A stretch of DNA of 64,000 bases from Actinomycetes bacterium (GCA_029777095.1 JAKOTS010000013.1:1-64000); one strand, 5' to 3'. Shown: positions 42,940 to 53,876, counted from the stretch's first letter. Made by a program: numbers and translations. The notes: generated from the letters alone by a model not told the origin.

Positions 42940-43836
42940 GTGACGTTCGCACCCGACACCCCGGGCACCCCCAACTCCTCCGGCATCCCGGATCTCAACG
43001 CGAAGGCACCGGCAACCGAGACGGCGCCCGCGACCGCACGGGCCCAGGCATCCGCCCCGAAACGCCGCCGCCGCGTGCCGCTCCTGATCACCCTGATCAT
43101 CGTGATCGCCCTCGCAATTGCGGCATGGTTCGCGGGCGATGCGATCGCGCGGAGCCTCGTGAGCGACACCATCCGTGCCGAGGTCACCGCGCAGCTCGGT
43201 CTTCCTGCAGACCACCCGGTCGACGTCGAACTCGACGGTTCGGTGCTCGCGCAGCTCATCTTCGGCAGCCTGCAGGAGGTGCGCATCGCGGCCGACGGTG
43301 TGCCACTCGGCGATATTTCGGCCGACGTCATGTTCGCGGCAAAGGGCGTGCCGATTCGCGATACGAACGCCGAAATGGATGCCGCAGCCGCCACGATCGC
43401 CCTCGACGAGGCATCTCTTCAGAAGGTGCTGGCAGAAGCCGCCGGCGTGCCCCGCGGCGTCGTGCTCTTGAACGACCCCGAGCTCGTGCTGGTGACCTCC
43501 ATTCCGCTCGCCGGATTCCCCCTCGAACTCGGCATCGGGCTCGTGCCTTCTGCGGGCGAGGGCGACCAGGCAGGCATGCTCGTGCTCAAGCCGAACTCGG
43601 CGAGCATCGGCGAGGCGGTCCTCACCGCCGATGCGTTGCGCGCGCAGCTCGGCGCCGTCGCCGACACGATCCTGCAGCCCATCAACGTGTGTGTGGCAGA
43701 TCGGATGCCGGTTGGCGCGACGCTCAGCGGCGTGACGGTGCTTGGCTCGGGCGCCACGGGTTCGATCGTGCTGTCGGTCGGGCTCGACGGTCGCTTCCTG
43801 ATGGATCCGGCAATGCGGGAGCCCGGCACCTGCTAA
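42940..43836 (+). CDS. LmeA-like DUF2993 envelope protein
   Basis: A 298-residue protein starting at GTG 42940, five bases after argS. A Pro/Thr/Ala-rich cytoplasmic start ends in RRRR, followed by a membrane anchor (VPLLITLIIVIALAIAAWFAG) and a DUF2993 ectodomain ('IRAEVTAQLGLPADHPVDVEL', 'VLAQLIFGSLQEVRIAADG'). DUF2993 proteins bind phospholipid; mycobacterial LmeA affects lipomannan length. The inferred role is envelope lipid or glycan handling. Confidence 0.82.
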   Translation: MTFAPDTPGTPNSSGIPDLNAKAPATETAPATARAQASAPKRRRRVPLLITLIIVIALAIAAWFAGDAIARSLVSDTIRAEVTAQLGLPADHPVDVELDGSVLAQLIFGSLQEVRIAADGVPLGDISADVMFAAKGVPIRDTNAEMDAAAATIALDEASLQKVLAEAAGVPRGVVLLNDPELVLVTSIPLAGFPLELGIGLVPSAGEGDQAGMLVLKPNSASIGEAVLTADALRAQLGAVADTILQPINVCVADRMPVGATLSGVTVLGSGATGSIVLSVGLDGRFLMDPAMREPGTC

Positions 43837-43950
43837 TTGGGCGGCCATGCGCGCGGCGACACGATCGCACGACGGCAGCGCAAAACATGCTGGGAACGAC
43901 TCGGTCCGTCACAGACCCACCGACGGACAAAGCCGCGGCGAGCAGTGCTC

Positions 43951-43956
43951 TAGACT
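43951..43956 (+). promoter_or_regulatory. Possible -10 for lysA
   Basis: TAGACT sits in the 191-base gap before lysA, 72 bases upstream of its ATG. The -35 is not clear. Nothing coding is seen in this gap. Confidence 0.35.
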
Positions 43957-44027
43957 TGAGCCACCGTGGCGGCGTGACCATCCCGTTGATCACGGCATCC
44001 CGTATCACGATTGGTGAATCCCCCCGC

Positions 44028-45500
44028 ATGTCTGCGAATCCGCTCGCCCCTGAATGGCTCGTGCTACCTGCCGACGCAAACGACCTCGCGCCCGAGGTGT
44101 GGCCCCGTTCCGCCCAGCGCGGCGACGACGGTGTGCTGGCAGTGGGTGGGGCATCCGCCATCGCCCTCGCCGAGCAGTTCGGTACCCCCTTGATGGTGCT
44201 TGACGAAGCCGAGGTGCGCCGCCGCGCGGCCGAGGCCTACGACGCATTCACCGGTGCGGCCGAACGTCACGGCACCACGGCTCGCGTGTACTACGCGGGC
44301 AAAGCGTCCCTGTGCACCGCAGTTGCGCGCTGGGCAACCGAAGCGGGCCTCGCGATTGATGTCTGCACCCGTGGCGAGCTTGAGGTCGCGCTTGCAGCCG
44401 GCGTCGACCCCGCACGCATTGGTTTTCACGGCAACAACAAGTCAGTCTCGGAGCTCGAGCGCGCGGTCGCCGTGGGCGTCGGTTCGATCGTGCTCGACAG
44501 CCGGATCGAACTTGAGCGACTCGCCGCAATCACCGAGCGCCTGGGCGTCATCCAGCCCGTGCTGGTTCGCGTCAACAGCGGCGTGCACGCCGAAACGCAC
44601 CACTTTCTTGCCACGGCACACGAAGACCAGAAGTTTGGCCTGACCCTTGAAGATGCCGGGCCAGCCGTGGCGCGTATCCGCGAGCTCGACGGGCTCGAAT
44701 TCCGCGGCCTGCACTGCCACATCGGCTCGCAGATTTTCGGTGTCGCGGGGTTCCGCGAATCGGCATCGCGCGTACTCGAACTGCACGCGACCCTGCTCGA
44801 AGGCGGGCCGGTTCCGGTGCTCAACCTCGGTGGCGGGTTCGGCATCGCGTACACCGCGGCCGATGTGCCGACCCCGCTCAGCGAGCTCGCCGACGGGATC
44901 GTCGCCGCGGTTGCCGAAGAGTGTGCGGTCCGTGGCATCCCGATTCCGAGTCTTGCGTTCGAACCCGGCCGCAGCATCGTCGGCACCGCTGGCGTGACGA
45001 TCTATGAGGTCGGCACGATCAAAGACGTGACGGTCGATACGTCGGCCGCGGGCGAAGCACCGGCACACGCGGTCCGTCGCTACGTGAGCGTCGACGGCGG
45101 CATGAGCGACAATGCACGCCCGGCGCTCTACAACGCCCAGTACTCCGCCCGGATCGCCTCGCGCGACTCGCGCGAACCCGCCGAGCTTGTGCGGGTTGTC
45201 GGCCGGCACTGCGAGTCGGGCGATATCGTCGTCGACGCCGAATACCTGCCCGCCGATATCACGCCCGGTGACCTGCTCGCCGTGCCCGCAACCGGTGCGT
45301 ATTGCGCCCCGCTCTCGAACAACTACAACCACGTCCCGCGCCCGCCGATTGTGGCGGTGCTGGACGGTCGCGCCCGCGTGATCGTGCGCGGCGAACGTCT
45401 TGAAGATCTGCTGGCTCGCGACACGGGCATCGACCTCGGCGCCCAGCGCGACCAGCACGGTAACGAACGGTCGGCAGGAGCCGACAGAGGAGAAGCATGA
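44028..45500 (+). CDS. lysA: Diaminopimelate decarboxylase
   Basis: A 490-residue PLP enzyme making lysine from meso-diaminopimelate. The fold III TIM barrel carries the PLP lysine K92 (VYYAGKASLC), HGNNKS, GLHCHIGSQI, LNLGGGFG and EPGRSIVG; the C-terminal barrel has 'ADITPGDLLAVPATGAYC', the Cys of the active site. ATG 44028 is chosen because the family starts near 'NPLAPEWLVLPAD'; the long upstream frame is spurious. Its stop overlaps hom by ATGA. Confidence 0.96.
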   Translation: MSANPLAPEWLVLPADANDLAPEVWPRSAQRGDDGVLAVGGASAIALAEQFGTPLMVLDEAEVRRRAAEAYDAFTGAAERHGTTARVYYAGKASLCTAVARWATEAGLAIDVCTRGELEVALAAGVDPARIGFHGNNKSVSELERAVAVGVGSIVLDSRIELERLAAITERLGVIQPVLVRVNSGVHAETHHFLATAHEDQKFGLTLEDAGPAVARIRELDGLEFRGLHCHIGSQIFGVAGFRESASRVLELHATLLEGGPVPVLNLGGGFGIAYTAADVPTPLSELADGIVAAVAEECAVRGIPIPSLAFEPGRSIVGTAGVTIYEVGTIKDVTVDTSAAGEAPAHAVRRYVSVDGGMSDNARPALYNAQYSARIASRDSREPAELVRVVGRHCESGDIVVDAEYLPADITPGDLLAVPATGAYCAPLSNNYNHVPRPPIVAVLDGRARVIVRGERLEDLLARDTGIDLGAQRDQHGNERSAGADRGEA

Positions 45501-46810
45501 TCGATCAACGCCATCTGCGCGTCGCGCTCTTGGGCGCAGGCTCAGTAGGGAGCCAGGTAGCGTCGTTGCTCTTGCAGCACGGCGACGAACTGGCTGACCG
45601 CGCTGGCGCAACGCTCGAGCTCGTTGGCATCGCGGTGCGCGACGTTGATGCGCCCCGCGACGTCGACCTGCCCGTCGAGTTGCTCACCACCGACGCGGAG
45701 GCACTGATTCTCGGTGCCGACATCGTCATCGAGCTGATGGGCGGCATCGAGCCTGCACGCGGCTACCTCCTCGAAGCGATTAACTCTGGCGCCGACGTCG
45801 TGACCGCCAATAAGGCGCTCCTCGCCACTCACGGCCCCGTGATCTTCGACGCCGCCGATCAGGTGGGTGCGCAGGTGTACTACGAGGCATCTGTCGCCGG
45901 TGCGATCCCGATCATTCGCCCGCTGCGCGACAGCCTCGCCGGTGACCGCGTGCAGCGGATCATGGGCATCGTGAACGGCACCACGAACTTCATCCTCGAC
46001 AAGATGGATGCCGAGCACCTCACGCTGGAAGCTGCCCTCGCCGAGGCGACGGCGCTGGGCTACGCCGAGGCCGACCCCACCGCCGACATCGGCGGATATG
46101 ACGCGGCGCAGAAAGCCGCGATCCTCGCCGGTCTCGCATTTCACACGACCGTCCCGCTCGAGGCAGTGCACCGCGAGGGCATCACCGAGATCGACAAGTC
46201 GATGATCGATGCGGCCCGCAAGGCCGGCTACGTCGTCAAGCTCCTGGCAGTCTGCGAGCGTCTGCTCGAAGCGGGCGAAGAAGCAATCTCGGTGCGCGTG
46301 TATCCCGCGCTCGTCGACCGCAAGCACCCGCTTGCCAGCGTGCACGGCGCCAACAACGCCGTGTTCGTGCAGGCAGAAGCCGCGGGCGATCTGATGTTCT
46401 ACGGCGCCGGCGCCGGCGGAATACAGACCGCATCGGCCGTGCTGGGCGATGTTGTCTCGGCAGCGCGACGCCACGTCGCCGGGGGAGTAGGGGTCGCGGA
46501 ATCCACCCGTGCCAACCTGCCGATTCTGCCCATCGGGCATGTCAGCACCCGCTACCAAATCACGCTCGAGGTCGCCGACCAAACCGGTGTTCTCGCAACA
46601 ATTGCTGGCATCCTGAGCGACGGCGGTGTTTCGGTCGCGACGGTCGAGCAGACCACCGCCGCGGGTGTCGACGGCGCCCCCACGGCGCGCCTCGTGATCG
46701 GCACCCACACCGCCCGTGAACAAGACCTCAGCGACACCGTTGACCACCTCGCTGCAAGCGACGTGGTGACCCGGGTCGCCTCCGTACTCCGAGTAGAAGG
46801 ATCAAACTGA
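45497..46810 (+). CDS. hom: Homoserine dehydrogenase
   Basis: A 437-residue enzyme reducing aspartate semialdehyde to homoserine, the branch point to threonine and methionine. It has the Rossmann loop [15 protein letters not shown], '[19 protein letters not shown]' and '[14 protein letters not shown]', and a C-terminal ACT domain (from about residue 350, [19 protein letters not shown]) for threonine feedback. It overlaps lysA upstream and shares a base with the thrC start, so the whole lys-thr set is translationally coupled. Confidence 0.96.
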   Translation: MIDQRHLRVALLGAGSVGSQVASLLLQHGDELADRAGATLELVGIAVRDVDAPRDVDLPVELLTTDAEALILGADIVIELMGGIEPARGYLLEAINSGADVVTANKALLATHGPVIFDAADQVGAQVYYEASVAGAIPIIRPLRDSLAGDRVQRIMGIVNGTTNFILDKMDAEHLTLEAALAEATALGYAEADPTADIGGYDAAQKAAILAGLAFHTTVPLEAVHREGITEIDKSMIDAARKAGYVVKLLAVCERLLEAGEEAISVRVYPALVDRKHPLASVHGANNAVFVQAEAAGDLMFYGAGAGGIQTASAVLGDVVSAARRHVAGGVGVAESTRANLPILPIGHVSTRYQITLEVADQTGVLATIAGILSDGGVSVATVEQTTAAGVDGAPTARLVIGTHTAREQDLSDTVDHLAASDVVTRVASVLRVEGSN

Positions 46811-47898
46811 TGGCACACCTCTGGCGCGGAGTCCTCCGCGAATTTGCCGACCGCCTCGGCGTGACCGACGCGTCCACCGTGATCACCCTCGGCGAGGGCG
46901 GCACGCCGCTCCTGCCCGCCGCCGCGCTGTCGAAGCGCACGGGTGCTGACGTGTGGGTCAAGTTTGAAGGCATGAACCCGACCGGTTCGTTCAAGGACCG
47001 CGGCATGACCGTCGCCGTCTCGCGCGCCATCGACCACGGCGCCAAGGCCGTCATCTGCGCTTCAACGGGCAACACGTCGGCGTCGGCCGCCGCGTACGCC
47101 GCACACGCGGGCATCACCGCCGCCGTGCTCGTACCCGAGGGCAAGATCGCCATGGGCAAGCTCGGCCAGGCTGTTGCGCACAACGGCCAGCTGATCCAGG
47201 TTCGCGGCAACTTCGATGACTGCCTCGAGATTGCGCGCGAGCTCGCCGCGAGCTACCCGGTGCACCTCGTGAACTCGGTGAACCCCGACCGCATCGAGGG
47301 CCAGAAGACCGCCGCGTACGAGGTTGTTGACGTGCTGGGCGACGCCCCCGACTTCCACTTCATCCCGGTGGGCAACGCGGGCAACTACACCGCATACACC
47401 CGCGGATACCGCGAAGAGATCGAGCGCGGCGTCGCAACGCGACTGCCCCGCATGTTCGGTTTCCAGGCAGCCGGCAGCGCGCCGCTCGTGCGCGGCGAGG
47501 TCGTCAAGAACCCCGAAACCATCGCCACGGCGATCCGCATCGGCAACCCCGCTTCGTGGGAGCTCGCCCTCGAAGCGCGCGACGCGTCGAACGGCTACTT
47601 CGGTGCCATCGATGACGAGCGCATCCTTGCGGCCCAGCGCCTGCTCTCGAGCGAGGTCGGCATCTTCGTCGAGCCCGCATCGGCGATCAGCGTCGCGGGC
47701 TTGCTCGAACGCGCCGAAGCCGGTCAGATCCCGGCCGGCTCGCGCGTTGTGCTCACGGTCACCGGCCACGGCCTGAAGGACCCACAGTGGGCACTTCGCA
47801 CCGCCGATGGCGGCCAGGTTGAACCCACCATCGTCGACGCCACCACCTCCGAGGTTGCCTCGGTGCTGGGGCTCGCCCCTGAGGGACCGCTCGCGTGA
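46810..47898 (+). CDS. thrC: Threonine synthase
   Basis: A 362-residue fold II PLP enzyme converting O-phosphohomoserine to threonine. The PLP lysine is K62 ([11 protein letters not shown]); the phosphate-binding loop is VGNAGN, and the end has '[12 protein letters not shown]'. Starts at ATG 46810 sharing a base with the hom stop. The thrB start overlaps its stop as GTGA. Confidence 0.96.
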   Translation: MAHLWRGVLREFADRLGVTDASTVITLGEGGTPLLPAAALSKRTGADVWVKFEGMNPTGSFKDRGMTVAVSRAIDHGAKAVICASTGNTSASAAAYAAHAGITAAVLVPEGKIAMGKLGQAVAHNGQLIQVRGNFDDCLEIARELAASYPVHLVNSVNPDRIEGQKTAAYEVVDVLGDAPDFHFIPVGNAGNYTAYTRGYREEIERGVATRLPRMFGFQAAGSAPLVRGEVVKNPETIATAIRIGNPASWELALEARDASNGYFGAIDDERILAAQRLLSSEVGIFVEPASAISVAGLLERAEAGQIPAGSRVVLTVTGHGLKDPQWALRTADGGQVEPTIVDATTSEVASVLGLAPEGPLA

Positions 47899-48809
47899 CC
47901 GACGCCACGCGCACCGTCACGGTGCGGGTGCCGGCCACCACGGCCAACCTTGGTCCGGGATTCGATACGCTCGGCCTCGCGCTCTCGTTGTATGACGAAC
48001 TCACGGTCACCGCGCTGCCCGAACCCGGGCTTGAGGTCATCGTCGAGGGCGTCGGCGCCGACGACGTACCGCGTGACGCAACGAACCTCGTGGTCAGCTC
48101 GATCGCGTACGTGTACAACGCGGTGGGCCAGCCCCTGCCGGGTCTGCGCCTGCACGCGATCAACGGCATCCCGCATGGCCGTGGTCTCGGTTCTTCTGGC
48201 GCCGCGGTTGTATCGGGCATCGTCGCCGCGCGCTCGCTGCTCGAGGGCATCGTTGACATCTCGTCGGCAGACCTGTTGCGCATCGCAACCGAAATTGAGG
48301 GGCATCCCGATAATGTCGCGCCCTCGCTGTTCGGTGGCCTCACGATCGCATGGCTTGACGAGCAGGGTCCGCAGTACAAGAAGCTGATCGTGCACCGCGG
48401 CGTTTCGCCGGTCGTGTTCGTGCCATCGTTCACGATGTCGACCAAGCTTGCGCGCAGCTTGCAGCCCGAATCGGTGCCGCACCAGGACGCAATTTTCAAC
48501 GTGTCTCGCTCGGCGCTGCTGATTGCCGCGCTGACGCAGAGCCCCGAGCTCATGATGGCTGCCACCGAAGACAAGTTGCACCAGAGCTACCGCGCCGCCG
48601 CAATGCCCGAGACAGACGCACTGGTGCGGATGCTTCGAGCCGAGGGCTTCGCAGCGGTCGTGTCGGGTGCCGGCCCAAGCGTGCTGGTGCTCGCCGATGG
48701 CCCCGGTCAGCGCGCGATTGCCGCCGAACTGGTCGAGCGCCACGCCGCGAGTCCATGGCGTGCCTTCATGCTGGCCGTCGATGTCAAGGGTGCTACAGTA
48801 AGGGAGTAA
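47895..48809 (+). CDS. thrB: Homoserine kinase
   Basis: A 304-residue GHMP kinase that phosphorylates homoserine for ThrC. The N-terminus '[18 protein letters not shown]' and the ATP loop [16 protein letters not shown] are typical, and '[15 protein letters not shown]' is GHMP motif 3. GTG 47895 overlaps the thrC stop. It ends the threonine genes; a structured leader follows before rho. Confidence 0.95.
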   Translation: MTDATRTVTVRVPATTANLGPGFDTLGLALSLYDELTVTALPEPGLEVIVEGVGADDVPRDATNLVVSSIAYVYNAVGQPLPGLRLHAINGIPHGRGLGSSGAAVVSGIVAARSLLEGIVDISSADLLRIATEIEGHPDNVAPSLFGGLTIAWLDEQGPQYKKLIVHRGVSPVVFVPSFTMSTKLARSLQPESVPHQDAIFNVSRSALLIAALTQSPELMMAATEDKLHQSYRAAAMPETDALVRMLRAEGFAAVVSGAGPSVLVLADGPGQRAIAAELVERHAASPWRAFMLAVDVKGATVRE

Positions 48810-48810
48810 G

Positions 48811-48855
48811 CGGAGGGTTCCACGCGACTGACTTGTCGTGTGACTCTGGCCTCCG
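48811..48855 (+). promoter_or_regulatory. Structured leader between thrB and rho
   Basis: Two nested inverted repeats: outer CGGAGG (48811-48816) with CCTCCG (48850-48855), inner CACGCGAC (48821-48828) with GTCGTGTG (48835-48842). It starts two bases after the thrB stop and lies 88 bases before the rho start, so it may be a thr terminator or part of a rho leader. Confidence 0.5.
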
Positions 48856-48943
48856 TCGCAAATCTGCGAATCCATTGCAACACCACCGTCTCAGCGGGCA
48901 CGCTCAATCGAGTGAGCTCGGCGCGGCCGAAAAGGAACACTGA

Positions 48944-51076
48944 GTGACTCACGTCAACATCGACGCAACAGATATCTCTGCGCCCCAGGACCTCACCTCC
49001 CTGACGGTCGGGCAGCTGCAGACCATCGCACGAGCTTTGGGGATCCCCGGCTCGTCCAAACTTCGTAAGGGAGAACTCGTGGAGTCGATCTCCGAGATCC
49101 AGGCCGGCACTCCCGCCGGCACTGACGTGGTCGCAGGAGACGACCACGTCGAGCCCGCGCAGGTCGCGCAGGCTCCGCAGACCGAGCAGGCCGGGGCCGA
49201 AAGCGCTGTCGTTCCGGCGACCGCTGCAGAGCCGGCGGCGACGCTCGACATTGCTGATGCTGGTGCTGCTGACGCGGTTGCCGCTGACGCAGGCGCGGCC
49301 ACGGTCGAGGCCGACGCCGAGACCACCGCACCACGCAAGCGTGCACCCCGCCGCGCGAAGAGCGCAGCCGGTGCCCCTGACGTTTCAAGCGCCCCGGCGC
49401 TCATCGACACGATTGCCGCCGACCTCGCCGAATTGGCCGAGGCCGTCGTCAGCGCAGAGGGCGCGAACGGCGCCGCCGGTTCGGCAGATGCGGGTGCCCC
49501 GGCATCCAATTCGCGTCGCCGCCGTGGCTCGAGCGGCCCTGCAGTCGCAGCCGACAACGCGACCGCAGAGGCGGACGCTGAGGCAAGCACCGAGGCTTCG
49601 GCCAATGGGGCACAGGGCGACGACGAGTCGGGCGACGACTCACAGCCGCGTGGTCGCGGCCGCAACCGCAACCGCAGCCGCAACCGCGGTGGTCAGAACG
49701 GCGCGAACGGTCAGGACGACCAGCCCGCCGCCGCGCAGAACCCGCGGGGCAAGAACCAGAACCAGAACCAGGCTTCGCAGGCGACGGACGACGACGCCGA
49801 GGGTGACGACGAGCAGGGCGTCCGCAATGCGCGTGGCCGCACCCGCAACACCAAGCGTCGTGGCCAGAGCGCGGGCGATGAGTTCGACACCGAGATCGCC
49901 GATGACGACGTGCTTGTGCCGGTCGCCGGCATCCTCGATGTGCTCGACAACTACGCATTCGTTCGCACGACCGGCTACCTGCCCGGCCCGAGCGATGTAT
50001 ACGTGTCGCTTGGCCAGGTCAAGAAGTACAACCTGCGCAAGGGTGATGCGGTCGTTGGCGCGATCAAGCAGCCGCGCGAGGGTGAGCCCTCGGGCCGTCA
50101 GAAGTACAACGCACTCGTCAAGGTTGACGCGATCAACGGCCTTTCGGTCGAGGATGCCGCGGGCCGCGTCGAGTTCGGATCGCTGACCCCGCTCTACCCG
50201 CAGGAGCGCCTGCGTCTCGAGACGGCGCCGGAGAAGCTCACGCAGCGCATCATCGACCTCGTCGCACCGATCGGCAAGGGCCAGCGTGGCCTGATCGTTG
50301 CGCCTCCGAAGGCCGGCAAGACGATTGTGCTGCAGCAGATCGCGAACGCGATTGCCACGAACAACCCCGAGGTCCACCTCATGGTTGTGCTGGTTGATGA
50401 GCGTCCCGAAGAGGTCACCGACATGCAGCGCACCGTGCGCGGCGAAGTCATCGCCTCGACCTTCGACCGCCCGGCAGAAGACCACACCACGGTCGCCGAG
50501 CTTGCAATCGAGCGCGCAAAGCGCCTGGTCGAACTGGGCCGCGACGTCGTCGTGTTGCTCGACTCGATCACCCGCCTCGGCCGCGCGTACAACCTGTCGG
50601 CACCGACCTCGGGCCGCGTGCTCACCGGTGGCGTCGATGCATCGGCGCTCTACCCGCCGAAGCGGTTCTTTGGTGCCGCGCGCAACATCGAAAACGGCGG
50701 CTCGCTGACCATCCTTGCAACCGCGCTCGTCGAGACCGGCTCCAAGATGGACGACGTGATCTTCGAAGAATTCAAGGGCACCGGCAACAGCGAACTGCGC
50801 CTCTCGCGTCAGCTCGCTGACAAGCGGATCTTCCCCGCAGTCGACATCAACGCGTCGTCGACGCGTCGCGAGGAGATGCTCCTCTCGGCCGACGAGGTCA
50901 AGATCACGTGGAAGCTTCGTCGCGCGCTGGCCGGACTCGACCAGCAGCAGGCGCTCGAAGTTGTGCTCGGCAAGCTGAAAGAGACCTCGTCGAACGTCGA
51001 GTTCCTTGTTCAGATGCAGAAGTCGATGCCCGCGCCCACTGGCGGCGCTCACGCTCCCGACAACAACATCCGCTGA
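48944..51076 (+). CDS. rho: Transcription termination factor Rho with long N-terminal insertion
   Basis: A 710-residue hexameric RNA helicase that terminates transcription. A Rho_N helix-extension-helix lies at about residues 14-46 ([17 protein letters not shown]), then a 260-residue low-complexity insertion (acidic/Ala-rich, then Arg/Asn/Gln/Gly-rich with [15 protein letters not shown]), the RNA-binding cold-shock domain from about 320 ('[20 protein letters not shown]'), Walker A PPKAGKT near 455, and the Q/R loops. Insertions of this kind are known in high-GC actinobacteria and add RNA affinity. GTG 48944 follows AAAGGAAC. rpmE, usually next, is absent. Confidence 0.97.
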   Translation: MTHVNIDATDISAPQDLTSLTVGQLQTIARALGIPGSSKLRKGELVESISEIQAGTPAGTDVVAGDDHVEPAQVAQAPQTEQAGAESAVVPATAAEPAATLDIADAGAADAVAADAGAATVEADAETTAPRKRAPRRAKSAAGAPDVSSAPALIDTIAADLAELAEAVVSAEGANGAAGSADAGAPASNSRRRRGSSGPAVAADNATAEADAEASTEASANGAQGDDESGDDSQPRGRGRNRNRSRNRGGQNGANGQDDQPAAAQNPRGKNQNQNQASQATDDDAEGDDEQGVRNARGRTRNTKRRGQSAGDEFDTEIADDDVLVPVAGILDVLDNYAFVRTTGYLPGPSDVYVSLGQVKKYNLRKGDAVVGAIKQPREGEPSGRQKYNALVKVDAINGLSVEDAAGRVEFGSLTPLYPQERLRLETAPEKLTQRIIDLVAPIGKGQRGLIVAPPKAGKTIVLQQIANAIATNNPEVHLMVVLVDERPEEVTDMQRTVRGEVIASTFDRPAEDHTTVAELAIERAKRLVELGRDVVVLLDSITRLGRAYNLSAPTSGRVLTGGVDASALYPPKRFFGAARNIENGGSLTILATALVETGSKMDDVIFEEFKGTGNSELRLSRQLADKRIFPAVDINASSTRREEMLLSADEVKITWKLRRALAGLDQQQALEVVLGKLKETSSNVEFLVQMQKSMPAPTGGAHAPDNNIR

Positions 51077-51078
51077 TC

Positions 51079-52173
51079 ATGGCCGAGTCGTCAATGTTTG
51101 ACTCGGTCAAGACGCTGATCGAGGAGCACAAGGCCGTTCAGGAGGAACTCTCCGACCCGGCCGTGCACGCCGACGCTGCGCGCGCAAAGCGCGTCAATCG
51201 GCGCTACGCCGAGCTCTCGAAGATTGTGCACGCAAACGAGACGTGGAACTCGGCGAAGGACGACCTCGCGGCCGCCCGTGAACTCGCCAAGGATGACGAG
51301 GCGTTTGCCGAGGAGATTCCCGCACTCGAAGAGGAGGTCGCCTCCTCGCAAGAGAAGCTCCGGCGCCTACTGATTCCGCGCGACCCCGACGACGCTCGTG
51401 ATGTGATTCTTGAGATCAAGGGTGGCGAGGGCGGCGCAGAGAGCGCCTTGTTCGCGGCCGACCTGCTTCGGATGTACCTGCAGTATGCGGCATCCAAAGG
51501 CTGGAAAACCGAGATGCTCGAACGCAACGAATCGGACCTCGGTGGGTACAAGGATGTCCAGATCGCGATCAAGGGCGCCTCGAGCGACCCGTCGCAGGGT
51601 GTCTGGGCGCACATGAAGTATGAGGGTGGCGTGCACCGCGTGCAGCGTGTGCCCGCAACCGAGTCGCAGGGGCGCATTCACACCTCCACGACCGGCGTGC
51701 TCGTCTTCCCCGAGGTTGACGAGCCCGAAGAGGTCACGATCCAGCCCAACGACCTCAAGATTGACGTCTACCGTTCGTCGGGTCCCGGTGGCCAGTCGGT
51801 CAATACGACCGACTCCGCCGTGCGAATCACCCACCTGCCGACCGGCATTGTCGTGTCGATGCAGAACGAGAAGTCGCAGTTGCAGAACCGCGAGGCCGGC
51901 ATGCGCGTGCTGCGTGCCCGCATTTTGGCGCGCCAGCAGGAAGAGCTGGCGGCGGTTTCGTCCGCGGCCCGCAAGTCGCAGATTCGCGGGATGGACCGTT
52001 CGGAGCGCATCCGCACCTACAACTTCCCCGAGAACCGAATCGCCGATCACCGAACCGGATACAAGGCGTACAACCTTGACCAGGTGATGGACGGTGCGCT
52101 CGACCCGATCATCGCGTCGTGCATCACCGCTGACGAAGAAGAGCGCCTGGCGGCGCTGGGCGAGCAGGGCTAG
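51079..52173 (+). CDS. prfA: Peptide chain release factor 1
   Basis: A 364-residue release factor for UAA and UAG. It has the codon-reading PAT in '[15 protein letters not shown]' and the catalytic GGQ in '[10 protein letters not shown]' about 46 residues later, plus the RF1 C-terminal '[16 protein letters not shown]'. ATG 51079 lies two bases after the rho stop. PrmC, which methylates the GGQ Gln, is normally adjacent but here lies 4.4 kb downstream. Confidence 0.97.
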   Translation: MAESSMFDSVKTLIEEHKAVQEELSDPAVHADAARAKRVNRRYAELSKIVHANETWNSAKDDLAAARELAKDDEAFAEEIPALEEEVASSQEKLRRLLIPRDPDDARDVILEIKGGEGGAESALFAADLLRMYLQYAASKGWKTEMLERNESDLGGYKDVQIAIKGASSDPSQGVWAHMKYEGGVHRVQRVPATESQGRIHTSTTGVLVFPEVDEPEEVTIQPNDLKIDVYRSSGPGGQSVNTTDSAVRITHLPTGIVVSMQNEKSQLQNREAGMRVLRARILARQQEELAAVSSAARKSQIRGMDRSERIRTYNFPENRIADHRTGYKAYNLDQVMDGALDPIIASCITADEEERLAALGEQG

Positions 52174-52216
52174 GGCGCGGCGCGCTGACGCTGCCCCGCC
52201 TCGCGTTCCCGCTGGC

Positions 52217-52242
52217 GCACCGCTGGCCTCGGTCAGCGGTGC
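52217..52242 (+). terminator. Hairpin after prfA
   Basis: Nine-bp perfect arms GCACCGCTG and CAGCGGTGC with an eight-base loop, 44 bases after the prfA stop, without a T run. Confidence 0.5.
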
Positions 52243-52255
52243 GGCCCGCCCGCCG

Positions 52256-52421
52256 CGCCTCATTCTCCCGTTCCCGCGCGCGCTGCGTCTCTTTCTCCCG
52301 TTCCCCCGCCCGCGGCGCCTCTTTCTCCCGTTCCCCCGTCGCCGCGCCTCTTTCTTCCGTTCCCCCGTCGCGTTTTGTCGCTTTCGCGGGCACCGCGCGG
52401 CGTTTCGCGACTGCTGAGCGG
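52256..52421 (+). repeat. Tandem array leading into family B element, copy f
   Basis: Three units of about 30 bp (CGCCTCTTTCTCCCGTTCCCCCG type, 52256-52344) and a fourth that merges into element f (52357-52421, CCGTTCCCCCGTCGC ... TCGCGACTGCTGAGCGG). The unit resembles an extended left arm of the element. The rest of the gap, 52422-52554, shows no gene. Confidence 0.8.
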
Positions 52422-52554
52422 GCGGGGCAGGTTGCGGCGGGGCAGACACGGGCATGGGCGCGCACATCACGGCGCGGGGCCGCAGCACGAATCGACGCCA
52501 GAATGGCCTGTTGATAACCCGTTTATGGGGTTCAGAACATGGCAAAGTTGCCGG

Positions 52555-53532
52555 ATGCCACAGCCACCCATCCCCGAAGAATTGGGCCGCGCGTTCGCGG
52601 CGCGAACCGCCCTCGGTCACGGGCTGAGTGCTAGACGTCTTCGAGCACCGGACCTCGCGCGACCGTTCCACGGCGCACGCGCCTTGGTCCACCCCCAGGA
52701 CGCGCGACAGATCAGCGACGAGCATCCCGCCGACACTCGACGCCGGGCCGCGCTGCAACGCGCTGCCGAGTACGCGGTCGTCATGGCTTCGAACCAGTTC
52801 TTCAGCCACGAGACGGCGGCGCTGATGTGGGGCGTCCCGCTACCAAACATTCGAGATCTCGATCCGCATGTGAGCAGCTTCGGTCCGGTACGTCACCCGC
52901 GAACGCGCGGAGTGCACGGGCACGAAACGTCGCATGCGCTGTGCAGGGTGGTGCGGCATCCCGAGCTAGGCGTCGCCATCGCGGACCCCGCGACGACCTG
53001 GGCGATGCTCGGGAGCGTGCTGCGCGACCCATATGACTTGGTGGCCGCCGGCGACGCGGTGGTTCGGATCCCGCGGATGCCCGGCGGATTCGATGCCGAC
53101 CTCGGCGAGGCGTTGGCACCGATCTCGGCATTAAGCACCGCCGTTGCCGCCGGGCGAAGGAGAGGCAGGCCCGCGCTTCGCGAGGCCTTGCCGCGGCTGC
53201 GGACCGGGGCATCCTCGCGGCCCGAATCGTGGTGCCGCTTGCTGATTATCGATGCGGGGCTCCCGGAACCAGAGATCGACGTCGACGTATATACGCACAC
53301 TGGCATGTTCATCGGATGCGTCGACCTCGCCTATCCCGAATTGAAGATCGCCATCGAGTACGAGGGGGACCAGCATCGGACGAGCCCCGAACAATGGCAG
53401 CGTGATATCGACAAGCACGAGCAGCTGGGGTTGGCGGGGTGGCGGGTGATACGAGTGAGCCGCGCGCACGTATTTGGCGAGGCGCCGGTGCTCGTGCGTC
53501 GATTGCGTGCGGTGCTGGCAACGCGCGGGTGA
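52555..53532 (+). CDS. DUF559-type endonuclease-like protein
   Basis: A 325-residue protein. The N-terminal 200 residues resemble the AbiEi-like region often joined to such domains (NQFFSHETAALMWGVPLP). The C-terminal part has 'CVDLAYPELKIAIEYEGDQH' followed by 'RDIDKHEQLGLAGWRVIRV', the Asp, Glu-x-Glu and distal pattern of a very-short-patch-repair-like PD-(D/E)XK fold. Common in Microbacteriaceae; the target is unknown. ATG 52555 gives the usual short start; the longer frame is unsupported. It lies between family B elements f and g. Confidence 0.72.
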   Translation: MPQPPIPEELGRAFAARTALGHGLSARRLRAPDLARPFHGARALVHPQDARQISDEHPADTRRRAALQRAAEYAVVMASNQFFSHETAALMWGVPLPNIRDLDPHVSSFGPVRHPRTRGVHGHETSHALCRVVRHPELGVAIADPATTWAMLGSVLRDPYDLVAAGDAVVRIPRMPGGFDADLGEALAPISALSTAVAAGRRRGRPALREALPRLRTGASSRPESWCRLLIIDAGLPEPEIDVDVYTHTGMFIGCVDLAYPELKIAIEYEGDQHRTSPEQWQRDIDKHEQLGLAGWRVIRVSRAHVFGEAPVLVRRLRAVLATRG

Positions 53533-53670
53533 GCCGCACGGGCTGTTGGTGGCAGTGCTGATCGCGCGGGTTGCTCGCCGGCGCCCGTCCTGCCGCACGA
53601 GCACCGGGCCCGCCCGCGGGCCAGCCGCGCCGCGCCCGCCCGCCCGACCTCGCTTCCGACCGACCCGCCT

Positions 53671-53733
53671 GCTCGCCGGTCCGACCCGCCCGCCCGCCGG
53701 TCCGACCCGCCCGCTCGCCGGTCCGACCCGCCC
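53671..53733 (+). repeat. 21-bp tandem repeat beside family B element g
   Basis: Three units of GCTCGCCGGTCCGACCCGCCC, differing by one base in the middle unit, end five bases before element g. Confidence 0.85.
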
Positions 53734-53738
53734 GCCGG

Positions 53739-53798
53739 CTCACCAGTCGCGAACTGCCGCTTTTCGCGGTGCTAGCGACCAATTGCGACTGTTGAGCG
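53739..53798 (+). repeat. Family B element, copy g
   Basis: A 60-bp element with arms CTCACCAGTCGC and GCGACTGTTGAG around CCGCTTTTCGCGG and an AT-richer stretch. Both ends here are of the 'CAGTCGC' type, so it is the most symmetrical copy. Confidence 0.8.
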
Positions 53799-53876
53799 AA
53801 GGTAACCGGGCGCCACAGGCGAGCGTGAGGTGAGGCGGAACGTCTGCGAGCGCCGGGTACGAGTAACGTCAACTTC

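Noticed and set aside
41241..43394. 717-codon minus-strand frame opposite argS
   Set aside because: Entirely antisense to argS and the LmeA-like gene, with no recognisable domain.
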